From assembly GCA_949740445.1 (NCBI GenBank), contig CATJIF010000103.1, positions 1 through 39,939 of the forward strand: DNA of 39,939 bases, given 5' to 3'. Of this stretch, positions 16,825 to 24,861 are shown one piece after another. Every line of letters begins with the position of its first letter. Position 1 is the stretch's first letter. A program made the position numbers and the translations under genes. This stretch comes from an uncultured Peptostreptococcaceae bacterium (GTDB lineage Bacteria > Bacillota > Clostridia > Peptostreptococcales > Anaerovoracaceae). A model generated the notes under the pieces. The model saw nothing but the letters and a program-made list of their open reading frames with translations, had not been told where the DNA came from and made no database searches.

Positions 16825-16887
16825 AAAAAAACAGGGCAGAAGGCGTTTGCAAGAAAACTTTGCGCGTTTGTTCTAACCTGTTTTTTA
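16825..16887. terminator. Bidirectional terminator between U32 gene and MCP gene
   Basis: AAAAAACAGG (16826-16835) pairs with CCTGTTTTTT (16877-16886) around a roughly 40-nt loop. The A/T runs allow use in both directions between the convergent genes ending at 16747 and 16967. Confidence 0.6.
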
Positions 16888-16966
16888 GAGGGTGCAATAT
16901 TTCCCCGGTTGCGGAAAGCAACACAAAACTCCGTCTGGTGTGTCTGCAAGCTTTGCCTGGCGGGCA

Positions 16967-17911
16967 TCAGCGCCCGGAATTCAGTTCGCTGACAAAGGGC
17001 GGAATCTGCGAGATCATGTTGTCCATATCCTCGAACATGGCGCTCTTTGTGGTGCCGAGGCGGCTGGCGCTTTCGATGTGCCGGACGACTTCCTGATACT
17101 GTTCTTTTATCTGTGCAAAGAACTGGTGGATGGTCTGAAGCTCCATCTGCGAAGCTTCGATAACGCCGGAAATTTCTGTCTGCACCGAAGCGGAGCCATC
17201 GGCCACCGATATGATTTTGTGGAAACTTTCGTTGGTTTGCTCTACAATACCGACGCCCTGGCCAAGCGTCTGTTCGGAGGAGGAGATGCTGTCGCTGAGC
17301 TCGCCTGCGCGGCACTCGACATCGTGAACGCCGGTATCCACCTCGTTGGCCAGCACCTTGATTTCCTTTGCCAATTCCTTTACCTGCGAAGCGACGACGG
17401 CAAAGCCCTTGCCGCCGGCTCCGGCCCTGGCAGCCTCAATCGACGCATTGATGGCCAGAATATTCGTCTGATCGGCAATGGAGATGATTTTGCTCATGCA
17501 CTGCTGGATTTCCGTAATCGCGGATTGCAGCTGGTCGAAGGTAGAGGTCATGGCATCGTAGGATTTCTGTATCTGCATGGAGATATTGGCGAGCGCATCT
17601 ACCTGATGTTGCGCCTCAGATACGGTTTCGGCAACTTTATCCCTTACGTGAACAAACTGCTCCGATGCGTGGTCGATGTTGGAAAAGGATTCTTCCAGTG
17701 CCTGCAGTTTTTCCTGGAAGCGGTCTGTTTCTTTTAATACGCCGGAAAAGGAAGAACCGACCAGATCCAGCTCCCGGAGGGAGGCGACTTCCTTTTGCAC
17801 CAGTTCCTTCTGATATTCTTTTAAGCTTGCCGCTACGTGAAGCACCGGATAGAAATTGTTTTCAGTGTGAGTTTGGGCCGGAGCCTGCCGGTCTTTTTTT
17901 GCAAACAACAT
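16967..17911 (-). CDS. Soluble methyl-accepting chemotaxis-like signalling protein
   Basis: 314 aa, no membrane helix and no recognisable sensor domain: residues 1-75 are a short helical lead-in and the rest is a long antiparallel coiled coil. The MCP hairpin tip is clear at about 140-180 ([18 protein letters not shown], then [17 protein letters not shown]). The usual tip sequence AARAGE is AARAGA here, and EVR is QVK, so contact residues for CheA/CheW deviate. It begins 12 bp after the FIST gene with GGAGG before the ATG, so it is the second gene of a two-gene unit. Likely takes its signal from the FIST partner; whether it acts in chemotaxis or another output is not known. No che genes are in the window. 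Confidence 0.9.
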   Translation of the reverse strand: MLFAKKDRQAPAQTHTENNFYPVLHVAASLKEYQKELVQKEVASLRELDLVGSSFSGVLKETDRFQEKLQALEESFSNIDHASEQFVHVRDKVAETVSEAQHQVDALANISMQIQKSYDAMTSTFDQLQSAITEIQQCMSKIISIADQTNILAINASIEAARAGAGGKGFAVVASQVKELAKEIKVLANEVDTGVHDVECRAGELSDSISSSEQTLGQGVGIVEQTNESFHKIISVADGSASVQTEISGVIEASQMELQTIHQFFAQIKEQYQEVVRHIESASRLGTTKSAMFEDMDNMISQIPPFVSELNSGR

Positions 17912-17923
17912 GCTGCATCCTCC

Positions 17924-18979
17924 TTACTCAAATACCGCACAGGTCATGGACTGATTGACAAAGCGGTTGTTGTAGTGTTCTCCATACCCGACGAGACCTG
18001 CGTGGCAGCCCAGCGCCGCCATATCCCGCAAATAGGTCTGCATGTAATTGCGCTCGGAAAACAGTTTGTAGCGGAACAGGCAGTTTACCGAAAAGATTGC
18101 AGAGCGGCGGGGAAAGTCCCTGCAGATTTGCTGGATGGTATTCTGGGTGATGGCCCGGTAATCGCCAAGCTCTAAAAGAATCAGAACATCGGAGTCGTTT
18201 ACCTGCCGGAAACAGGCCAGCGCATTGCCTTTGACTTCTTTGATGGAGATGATGCAGGTATCGTTTCCGTTGATTTTTCCAAAGGGATTCTGGAACGTGC
18301 GCGTCAGGATTTCCTGATCGGTCACGTGGAGGATGTCTTGATAGACCTGTTTTGCCGGCTTGCCGTTCAGCGAGCCGAGTATGTAATTGGCGCGGTCGGT
18401 ATTGGAGGCGATAAAGCGGTAGTTTCCCAGCTGGTGGTAGATATTTTCTTTGTACGTTTTTACGCGGCCGTGGAGGTTTTTTACCAGAGCGTAGGCAACG
18501 GCATCCCGATACACTCTTCCGTTGGCAGAAACCTTGCCGGCATCGCCGGTACCGCCTACCAGAGAAATGCCTCGGTGCCGCAGAGACGTGCAGATGGTCG
18601 TCAGCACACAAGCGTCGTTTCCGGTGCAGAAATCAATGCATACCGTATCTCTGTCAGAAGCGTTTACGGTCCGCAGATCCTTCTCCAGGCGTTCGATGTA
18701 CTTTACCGGCATGGAAGATACTTGTTCTAAAACGTTTGCAGCAGCGTGAACGCCGTCGAAAAACGCAATCACGCCAACGCCGCGCTCTACGATCTGGGCC
18801 TGATAGCTCATGCCGACGCAGCCGATGCTGGGAACCCCGGGAAAGAGCTGCTCCAGAGCTTTTACGTGCATTTCGAACTGATCGTCATTGGATAACAGCA
18901 TTATAAATTGAGGGCTGTTGAGTCCGTAGACTGCCTCCGACAAATTTCCGCTTTGGCTCATGCCAAAAAACTGTTTCAT
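17924..18979 (-). CDS. FIST domain (FIST_N + FIST_C) sensor protein
   Basis: 351 aa soluble protein with the FIST_N domain (about 20-190; PSIGCVGMSYQAQI, then LVGGTGDAG) and FIST_C domain (about 200-345; ending GLVGYGEHYNNRFVNQSMT). FIST is a predicted small-ligand sensory domain found with chemoreceptors, kinases and cyclases. Here the domain is encoded as a separate protein just upstream of a sensorless MCP. RBS AGGAGGGAAA precedes ATG 18979. Transcribed from a perfect consensus promoter at 19019-19047, suggesting strong constitutive expression. Confidence 0.87.
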   Translation of the reverse strand: MKQFFGMSQSGNLSEAVYGLNSPQFIMLLSNDDQFEMHVKALEQLFPGVPSIGCVGMSYQAQIVERGVGVIAFFDGVHAAANVLEQVSSMPVKYIERLEKDLRTVNASDRDTVCIDFCTGNDACVLTTICTSLRHRGISLVGGTGDAGKVSANGRVYRDAVAYALVKNLHGRVKTYKENIYHQLGNYRFIASNTDRANYILGSLNGKPAKQVYQDILHVTDQEILTRTFQNPFGKINGNDTCIISIKEVKGNALACFRQVNDSDVLILLELGDYRAITQNTIQQICRDFPRRSAIFSVNCLFRYKLFSERNYMQTYLRDMAALGCHAGLVGYGEHYNNRFVNQSMTCAVFE

Positions 18980-19018
18980 GCTGTGATTTCCCTCCTGTAA
19001 TATTTTAGAAGTTTCTTA

Positions 19019-19047
19019 ATTATACTTGAAAAATTTTTACGTGTCAA
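19019..19047 (-). promoter_or_regulatory. Perfect consensus sigma-A promoter for FIST-MCP
   Basis: Read on the minus strand: TTGACA (19047-19042), exactly 17 bp, TATAAT (19024-19019). Both hexamers are perfect. The leader to the FIST start codon is only about 32 bases. Confidence 0.9.
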
Positions 19048-19189
19048 CTGCACGCCCGGCAGAAATGCGCAGGCTTTGGCAGGAAGCAGAACGGCTCTCC
19101 GGCATGGTTTCCATGGCCGGAAAAAAGCACCTGTCCTTGCTGTTTTTTGCAGAAACATGCGCAGGCGAAGAAACAGCCCGCGTTTTATT

Positions 19190-19240
19190 AAAAAAAGAGC
19201 TATCGCTTCAACGGTCGCTTTCCGTTTATTCGACAGCTCT
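19190..19240 (-). terminator. Terminator of tRNA-Pro
   Basis: On the minus strand AGAGCTGTCG pairs with CGATAGCTCT (one G-U), enclosing a smaller AACGG/CCGTT stem, followed by seven T. It begins 7 bp after the CCA end of the tRNA. Confidence 0.88.
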
Positions 19241-19247
19241 TTTCTGC

Positions 19248-19324
19248 TGGTCGGAGTAATGAGATTCGAACTCATGGCCTTTTGCACCCCATGCAAACAC
19301 GCTACCAAACTGCGCCATACCCCG
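19248..19324 (-). tRNA. tRNA-Pro, anticodon GGG
   Basis: Full cloverleaf on the minus strand: acceptor CGGGGTA/TACTCCG (one G-U), D stem GCGC/GCGT, anticodon stem TTTGC/GCAAA with loop ATGGGGT giving anticodon GGG, 5-nt variable loop AGGCC, T arm ATGAG-TTCGAAT-CTCAT, discriminator A and encoded CCA. 77 nt. Reads CCC and CCU codons. It has its own promoter and terminator. Confidence 0.95.
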
Positions 19325-19336
19325 ACAACACTAACT

Positions 19337-19365
19337 ATTATACAATCATTAAAACCATTTTGCAA
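19337..19365 (-). promoter_or_regulatory. tRNA-Pro promoter
   Basis: On the minus strand TTGCAA, 17-bp spacer, perfect TATAAT (19342-19337), ending 12 bp before the mature tRNA 5' end. Confidence 0.8.
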
Positions 19366-19422
19366 CTGCAAAATGCAAAATTACAAAAACTTTTTTACGG
19401 GGCACAGCTTCGGCACGATTCG

Positions 19423-19451
19423 TTGCTTTTCGTGAGGGCTTATGGTAGAAT
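19423..19451 (+). promoter_or_regulatory. Promoter for amidohydrolase gene
   Basis: TTGCTT (19423-19428), 17-bp spacer, TAGAAT (19446-19451). It is about 90 bp upstream of the start and divergent from the tRNA promoter. Confidence 0.5.
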
Positions 19452-19542
19452 ACACTCAAGCGGCGGACCGTGCGCCGAATGGTGAATTGTGGAAGCTGCT
19501 TCCGGTGTCTGCCGGGGGCCGCGCAGGTAAATGGAGGAAAAT

Positions 19543-21135
19543 ATGGATTTATTGTTTTACAATGGCGTTATCCACACGATGGATGAAGAAGAGCGCGTGG
19601 TAGAAGCCGTAGGCGTTACCGACGGAAAGATCAGCTTTGTCGGTTCCAACGAAGAGGCGGCGAAGTTAGAGGCAGCGGAAAAGGTCGACCTGGGCGGAAA
19701 GCTGATGCTGCCGGGATTTATCGAAGGCCACATGCACCTGTGCAGCTATGCGTTTACCAACAACAACGTCATGCTGTTCGACTGCAAATCCGTGGAGGAT
19801 TGTCTGGAGGCGGCCAAGCGTTTCCGGGCAGCGCACGATGACCTGAAATGGATGTACTGCCGCGGCTGGAACGAGGATAACTTTACGGAAAAGAGATATC
19901 CCACCAGAGAAGAACTGGATGCGATTTGCCCGGATATTCCCATCCTGATGGTGCGTGTCTGCGGCCACGTAGGCATCTGCAATACGCTGGCGTTCAATAA
20001 GATTCAGGAGTTGAAAGAAGCAAAGCCGCTGCAGAACCAGATGGATTTCGAAGGCGGACGGCTCTACGAAGACGCCTGCCAGCTGTACTATCACATTCTG
20101 GAAAAGCCGTCGCAGGAGTACGTGGAAGGCCTGCTAAAGTTCGGCATGAAGGCGCTGAATCAGTGCGGCATCACCACCTGCCAGCCCGATGATTTTTCGT
20201 CCATCCCCGGCGCTGACTGGAAGCTGATTATGAGCGCTTACAAATCGCTGGAGGAAAGAGGCGAGATGACGGCCCGCGTCTACGAGCAGTGCCTGTTTAT
20301 GCGCTATCCCGAATACGAAGAATTCCTGGCAGAGGGCTACCGCACCGGTCAGGGCGGCGAGTATTTTACTGTAGGACCGCTGAAGCTTCTGCAGGATGGC
20401 TCGCTGGGCGCAAAGACCGCGGCGCTGACCAAACCCTATATCGGTACAGAGGATAACTACGGCATCGTTACCATTGCGCAGGAGGATCTGGATCGCTACG
20501 TTATGACTTCGCAGAAGAACAACATGCAGATTGCTGTGCACTGCATCGGTGATCGCGCCATGGAGATGGTACTGGAGGCCATCGAAAAGGCGCAGGCTGC
20601 CTGTCCGAGAGAGGACTGCCGCCACGGCATCGTCCACGTGCAGATTACCACAAAGGAAATTTTAGAGCGCATGGCAAAGGATGACGTAATCGCTTACATC
20701 CAGCCCGTCTTTATCGGCTATGACATGGATATTGTAGAGGATCGCATAGGCAAGGAGCGCACGGCGGATACTTACGCCTGGAAGACCATGGACGACATGG
20801 GCATCCTCACCGTAGGCGGTTCCGATGCGCCCATCGAGAGCTTTGACATTTTAGAAAACATCTACTATGCCGTTACCCGCGAAAAGCTTGCCGGAGGTCC
20901 GGAAGGCGGCTGGCTGCCCGACCAGAAGGTCAGCGTAAACGAAGCAGTGCGCATGTTTACCACCCACGCAGCGAAGGCACGCTTTGGCGAAAACGAATAC
21001 GGCAGCGTAAAGGAAGGCATGAAGGCTGATTTGGTGGTGCTTTCTGATAACATCTACGAAATCGAACCACATAAGATTAAGGACGTAAAAGCGATCCGCA
21101 CCGTGGTTGGCGGAAAGACCGTCTATCAGGCGTAG
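19543..21135 (+). CDS. Amidohydrolase family protein (YtcJ-like)
   Basis: 530 aa metal-dependent hydrolase with the composite beta-sandwich plus TIM-barrel fold of amidohydrolase_3 proteins. Metal-binding GHMHL at 62-66, HCIGDRAM at about 333, and GSDAP at about 426-430. ATG 19543 is preferred to ATG 19531 because GGAGG (19533-19537) then serves as RBS. The protein ends with a beta strand typical of the family. It shares its N-terminal pattern (FYN-x-x-x-HT-x-[DN]-E) with the minus-strand paralogue at 23169-24839. Substrate is unknown; members hydrolyse amide or imide bonds of small N-containing compounds. Followed by a terminator, so probably monocistronic. Confidence 0.92.
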   Translation: MDLLFYNGVIHTMDEEERVVEAVGVTDGKISFVGSNEEAAKLEAAEKVDLGGKLMLPGFIEGHMHLCSYAFTNNNVMLFDCKSVEDCLEAAKRFRAAHDDLKWMYCRGWNEDNFTEKRYPTREELDAICPDIPILMVRVCGHVGICNTLAFNKIQELKEAKPLQNQMDFEGGRLYEDACQLYYHILEKPSQEYVEGLLKFGMKALNQCGITTCQPDDFSSIPGADWKLIMSAYKSLEERGEMTARVYEQCLFMRYPEYEEFLAEGYRTGQGGEYFTVGPLKLLQDGSLGAKTAALTKPYIGTEDNYGIVTIAQEDLDRYVMTSQKNNMQIAVHCIGDRAMEMVLEAIEKAQAACPREDCRHGIVHVQITTKEILERMAKDDVIAYIQPVFIGYDMDIVEDRIGKERTADTYAWKTMDDMGILTVGGSDAPIESFDILENIYYAVTREKLAGGPEGGWLPDQKVSVNEAVRMFTTHAAKARFGENEYGSVKEGMKADLVVLSDNIYEIEPHKIKDVKAIRTVVGGKTVYQA

Positions 21136-21151
21136 GAAAGCCGCCTGTTCA

Positions 21152-21184
21152 AACTGGCGCCACCCTCTGGGCGGCGTCAGTTTT
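21152..21184 (+). terminator. Terminator after amidohydrolase gene
   Basis: AACTGGCGCC (21152-21161) pairs with GGCGTCAGTT (21173-21182) with one G-U, followed by a short T run. Sits 16 bp after the stop codon. Confidence 0.7.
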
Positions 21185-21246
21185 CTGCTGTAAAATGCAG
21201 TGCGCCTGGGGCGGATAACAAACAGAAAATGCAAAGGAGTCAGAAG

Positions 21247-22122
21247 ATGAGTGTTCAGGAAATAAAGCCTATCAAAGAGGGCAAGGTACGCGAAATTTAC
21301 GATAACGGCGACAGTCTGATTATGGTTGCAACCGACAGAATCAGCTGCTTTGATGTCATTCTCCACAACCGGGTAGATAAGAAGGGCGCTGTGCTGACCC
21401 AGATGTCTAAATTCTGGTTTGACATGACAAAGGATATTGTGCCAAACCACATGATTTCTGTCGATGTGGCAGATATGCCGGAATTTTTCAGACAGCCGCA
21501 GTTTGACGGCAACAGCATGCTGTGCCGAAAATTAAATATGATGCCCATTGAATGTGTTGTCCGCGGCTATATAACCGGCAGCGGCTGGGAGAGTTATCAG
21601 AAAACCGGTGAGGTATGCGGCATCAAACTGCCAGAGGGCTTGCGCGAATCCGACAAACTGCCGGAGCCAATTTACACTCCGTCCACCAAGGCAGAAATCG
21701 GTGATCACGACGAATATATTTCTTTTGAGCAGAGCGCTGATCACCTCGAAAAGAGCTTTCCTGGAAAAGGGCGCGAATACGCGCAAAAGCTCCGGGATTG
21801 TACCATTGCCTTATATAAAAAATGTGCTGCGTATGCGCTCAGCCGCGGCATTATCATCGCAGATACGAAGTTTGAATTTGGTCTGGACGAAGAGGGAAAT
21901 ATTGTGCTCGGCGACGAGATGCTTACCCCCGACAGCTCCCGCTTCTGGCCGGCAGAAGGCTATGAACCCGGACACGGGCAACCTTCCTTCGACAAGCAGT
22001 TCGCAAGAGACTGGCTGAAGGCAAACCCGGACCACGGCTGGACGCTGCCGCAGGATATTGTAGACAAGACCATCCATATTTATTTAGAAGGCTATGAGAA
22101 ACTGACCGGAAAGGCTTTATAG
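21247..22122 (+). CDS. purC: Phosphoribosylaminoimidazole-succinocarboxamide synthase
   Basis: 291 aa SAICAR synthetase: condenses CAIR with aspartate using ATP in de novo purine synthesis. Recognised by KEGKVREIYD, TDRISCFD, VRGYITGSGWESY, DTKFEFG and LTPDSSRFW. Length is that of the longer (about 290 aa) form. AAAGGAG at 21233-21239 supports ATG 21247 over an in-frame start at 21229. It is alone here, with no other pur gene in the window, flanked by hairpins. Confidence 0.97.
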   Translation: MSVQEIKPIKEGKVREIYDNGDSLIMVATDRISCFDVILHNRVDKKGAVLTQMSKFWFDMTKDIVPNHMISVDVADMPEFFRQPQFDGNSMLCRKLNMMPIECVVRGYITGSGWESYQKTGEVCGIKLPEGLRESDKLPEPIYTPSTKAEIGDHDEYISFEQSADHLEKSFPGKGREYAQKLRDCTIALYKKCAAYALSRGIIIADTKFEFGLDEEGNIVLGDEMLTPDSSRFWPAEGYEPGHGQPSFDKQFARDWLKANPDHGWTLPQDIVDKTIHIYLEGYEKLTGKAL

Positions 22123-22123
22123 A

Positions 22124-22147
22124 TAAAACCGCGCGTGGAAACGCGCG
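22124..22147 (-). terminator. Hairpin between purC and DMT permease gene
   Basis: CGCGCGT (22130-22136) pairs perfectly with ACGCGCG (22141-22147) around GGAA. On the minus strand it is followed by GGTTTTAT, so it best serves the DMT permease gene, and as a plain hairpin may also protect or end the purC transcript. Confidence 0.6.
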
Positions 22148-22156
22148 TCTAAAGGC

Positions 22157-22175
22157 ATCTGTAACTGTTACAGAT
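22157..22175. repeat. Perfect palindrome at the 3' end of the DMT permease gene
   Basis: ATCTGTAAC-T-GTTACAGAT: 9-bp arms about a single T, spanning the TAA stop codon (22168-22170) of the minus-strand gene. May add to transcript-end structure with the adjacent hairpin. Confidence 0.6.
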
Positions 22176-23067
22176 TTAAGAGCACCAGCGCTGTGGCAAT
22201 CATGGCGGTAGCGATGATTTCCCGCTTTGTCAGCCGTTCCTTAAACAGCACCACGCTGGCCAGGTTGATGATGATGATGACGGCCCCGCTGTAGACGGGA
22301 AAGACGATGTACGCCGGAAGAACTGCGGCGGCGCTGACCATGCTAAAGGTGATTCCGACATTGGGAATGCCGATGAGCGCACCGTAGGCCACATCTTTTC
22401 GGGTGAGCGGCTCTTTCTGAACGAGGATCACAACCAGCATAATCACTGCGCACAGCAGAAAGGTAACAAAGGTGTAAAGCGTTTTCAGCTCCGGCTGGCA
22501 GAGGATGCCAAACACCTTGGAGATAAAGTCGATACAGCCGCCGGTGAGAAACACCAGCGCCAGCAGGCCGTAATTCTTTTTCCGGCTGTCAGCGTTCTGA
22601 CTGGCGGCCTGGTCGGATTCTTTTTCGCAGGAATACAGGACTGCGGCAATCGCTAAAGCGATGCCAAAGGCCTTCAGCACCGTGGGATATTCCCGGAATA
22701 AAAGGGCGGAAAGCAGGGTGGGGATTAAAATTCCCAGCCGGTTGTAGGTGGTGGTAATCCCTGCACCATTGGTGCGCAGGCTGCTCTGCTGAAGCAGCAG
22801 GCAGGTGGTCATAAGACAGGCATTGACCAGGGCCAGGCCCGCGGCGATTCCGATGTGCGCTGAAAAAAGGCCCTGCAGGGCAAAACCGCTGCCGGTACCT
22901 GCGCCTTCGCCCAGGGCCAGGCCTCCGCCGAAAAGAAAGATGAAGCATGCGCCGAACAGGTAGTTGCATAGGACCACGGATTTGCGGTGCGCGTCTGCGG
23001 TTTCTGCGCGTTTCATAGAGAAAATCATAAGCGTATTGGCAGCGATGGCGATTAAAAGACTTTCCAC
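22168..23067 (-). CDS. DMT superfamily (EamA-like) permease
   Basis: 299 aa, about ten hydrophobic helices in two halves, as in the drug/metabolite transporter superfamily; a charged loop (CEKESDQAASQNADSRKK, about 158-175) separates the halves. The second half contains GIPNVGITFSMVSAAAVLPA and FPVYSGAVIII, then LFKERLTKREI, as in EamA domains. A GTG start at 23067 preceded by AAAGGA is preferred; the frame stays open further upstream but that part is hydrophilic. The downstream member of the minus-strand amidohydrolase cluster; a transported substrate cannot be named. Confidence 0.8.
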   Translation of the reverse strand: MESLLIAIAANTLMIFSMKRAETADAHRKSVVLCNYLFGACFIFLFGGGLALGEGAGTGSGFALQGLFSAHIGIAAGLALVNACLMTTCLLLQQSSLRTNGAGITTTYNRLGILIPTLLSALLFREYPTVLKAFGIALAIAAVLYSCEKESDQAASQNADSRKKNYGLLALVFLTGGCIDFISKVFGILCQPELKTLYTFVTFLLCAVIMLVVILVQKEPLTRKDVAYGALIGIPNVGITFSMVSAAAVLPAYIVFPVYSGAVIIIINLASVVLFKERLTKREIIATAMIATALVLLNL

Positions 23068-23108
23068 AGGATTGTTTTTCCTTTCTTTTTCATTTCGCTG
23101 GCCGGAAG

Positions 23109-23139
23109 ACAACAGGGACTGGAGCACAGTCCCTGTTGT
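23109..23139. repeat. Perfect 13-bp inverted repeat between amidohydrolase and permease genes
   Basis: ACAACAGGGACTG (23109-23121) and CAGTCCCTGTTGT (23127-23139) around a 5-nt loop. A T-rich stretch follows only on the plus strand, so as a minus-strand terminator it lacks a T tract; it could be a transcript-stabilising or attenuating hairpin. Confidence 0.75.
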
Positions 23140-23168
23140 GTTATGTTTTGCTTGCTATGCTTCTTTTG

Positions 23169-24839
23169 TTACCGTTCGTAGATGAAGCATCCGTCCAGCA
23201 TGGTTTTTTCGACTTGTATGTTTTTGATAGATTCATTATCGGTGGTTAAGAGGTTTCTGTCAAGCAGAACCAGATCCGCCAGCTTACCGGGCTCGATGGA
23301 GCCTTTGTAGCTTTCTTCACCGTTTTGGATGGCGCCGTTTAAGGTGAGCATGCGCAGGGCCTGAGGCAGCGTGATAGCCTCGCGGGTGCCCAGGCAGTGG
23401 CCGCGCATTCCCTTCCGAGTAACGGCTGCGTACAGATTCCAGAAGGGGTTTACATCCGCGCAGGGCATGTCGGTGCTGAGAGAGCAGACGATTCCGGCCT
23501 TCTGATAGGAGTTCAGCGGCAGGAATTCCTCCTGCTTTTCTTTTGTTAAAATTTGATCGTAGCCGTCGGCCTCGCCGTAGATAAACGAGCCCTGCACCGA
23601 AGCCATAATGCCCACCTCTCCCATCTTGGCAAGCGCCTCTGCCGTGGGGTAGTAGGCGTGGATGATGTGGTGCCTGTGGGGGCGGGGATTGGCCTTGATC
23701 GCTTTGTACATGGCATCCACCGCCTTTTCGATAGCCACATCGCCCATGACGTGAATGCCCACATCCCATCCGCTGTCGTGGGCGGTTTTGATGTATTGAT
23801 CCAATTTGTCGATATCCAGGCGCAGGGTCAGCTGACGCAGGTCGGACTCGCCCTTGTAGGGCCAGGATTTCAGCGCTGTGCCGGAAGTCAGGCCGCCGTC
23901 GATGGCCATTTTCAGAGACGTGTAGCGAATCCATTCGTCGCCGTAGCCGGAGCTGAAGTGGTAAGTGTCGATGAGGCTGCTGAGGACGGCTTCATCCTGC
24001 ATCAGGGTAAAGCCGTACCAGTTGGGCATCAGGTCGATGCGGCAGCTGAGTTTTGCCTGCCGCCGCAGGTTGTGATAGGCCTTGCAGACCGCTGCGCTGA
24101 CGCCCGGCTCCGAAACGCTGGTAATGCCATACTTTTTATATTCGCTCAGGGCCAGGGCAATGGACTGCTCCAGCACTTCGATGGAGGGTTCTCCCTTGCC
24201 CGCACCGAATTCATCCGAGCCAAAGGGGCCAGGCATAACCTCCCGAACTAGCAGCACCGCATTTCCATGGAGTACGCCGGTGGGCTCGCCTGTCTGGGGA
24301 TCGCGCTCGATTCTGCCCTTCTGCGGGTCGGGGGTATCTTTGGTAATGCCTGCTGCGGCAAGGGCCAGGCTGTTGACGCTGCTGGCGCCGAAGATCCGCT
24401 CGATGACTACAGGGTTTTCGGGGCTTGCTGCATCCAGATCGTAGCGGTTGGGAGCTCGGTTTTCCGCAAACTGGGATTCGATGTAACTGCCCCCCTGAAG
24501 CCACTGCCCCGGTTCCATGCAGGCGACCCGGCGGGCGATTTTTTCCTGCAGGCCGGCGATGGTGTCGATGCCGAATACCACGATGCCGTCGTACATCAAG
24601 CCGGCTTCCCAGATGTGGTTGTGTCCGTCGTGGATGCCCGGGATTAAGGAATGGGCATGACAGTCTATTTTCTGCGTATGAGGGCCGGCCAGAGCGCAGA
24701 TCTCTTCGTTGTCGCCTACCGCGGTAATGCGGTTGCGGCAGACAGCCACCGCCTGGTAAATCTCATCGTTTTCGTTGACGGTGTGCACGGTGGCGTTATA
24801 GAAAATAATATCTGGCGTTTCGTTTTGTCTAAGTAACAT
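23169..24839 (-). CDS. Amidohydrolase family protein (YtcJ-like), paralogue
   Basis: 556 aa amidohydrolase_3 enzyme. Metal site DGHNH at about 70-74, HVMGD at about 362, STDMP at about 455, and the N- and C-terminal beta-sandwich strands (DIIFYNATVHTV; then GSIEPGKLADLVLLD near 520). ATG 24839 has AAAGGA nine bases upstream; in-frame codons further upstream overlap the antiporter gene end and are not conserved in character. It lies 22 bp after the NhaC-type antiporter gene, so the two are co-transcribed. Substrate unknown. Confidence 0.92.
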   Translation of the reverse strand: MLLRQNETPDIIFYNATVHTVNENDEIYQAVAVCRNRITAVGDNEEICALAGPHTQKIDCHAHSLIPGIHDGHNHIWEAGLMYDGIVVFGIDTIAGLQEKIARRVACMEPGQWLQGGSYIESQFAENRAPNRYDLDAASPENPVVIERIFGASSVNSLALAAAGITKDTPDPQKGRIERDPQTGEPTGVLHGNAVLLVREVMPGPFGSDEFGAGKGEPSIEVLEQSIALALSEYKKYGITSVSEPGVSAAVCKAYHNLRRQAKLSCRIDLMPNWYGFTLMQDEAVLSSLIDTYHFSSGYGDEWIRYTSLKMAIDGGLTSGTALKSWPYKGESDLRQLTLRLDIDKLDQYIKTAHDSGWDVGIHVMGDVAIEKAVDAMYKAIKANPRPHRHHIIHAYYPTAEALAKMGEVGIMASVQGSFIYGEADGYDQILTKEKQEEFLPLNSYQKAGIVCSLSTDMPCADVNPFWNLYAAVTRKGMRGHCLGTREAITLPQALRMLTLNGAIQNGEESYKGSIEPGKLADLVLLDRNLLTTDNESIKNIQVEKTMLDGCFIYER

Positions 24840-24861
24840 AGATGACAATCCTTTCTGCGGT

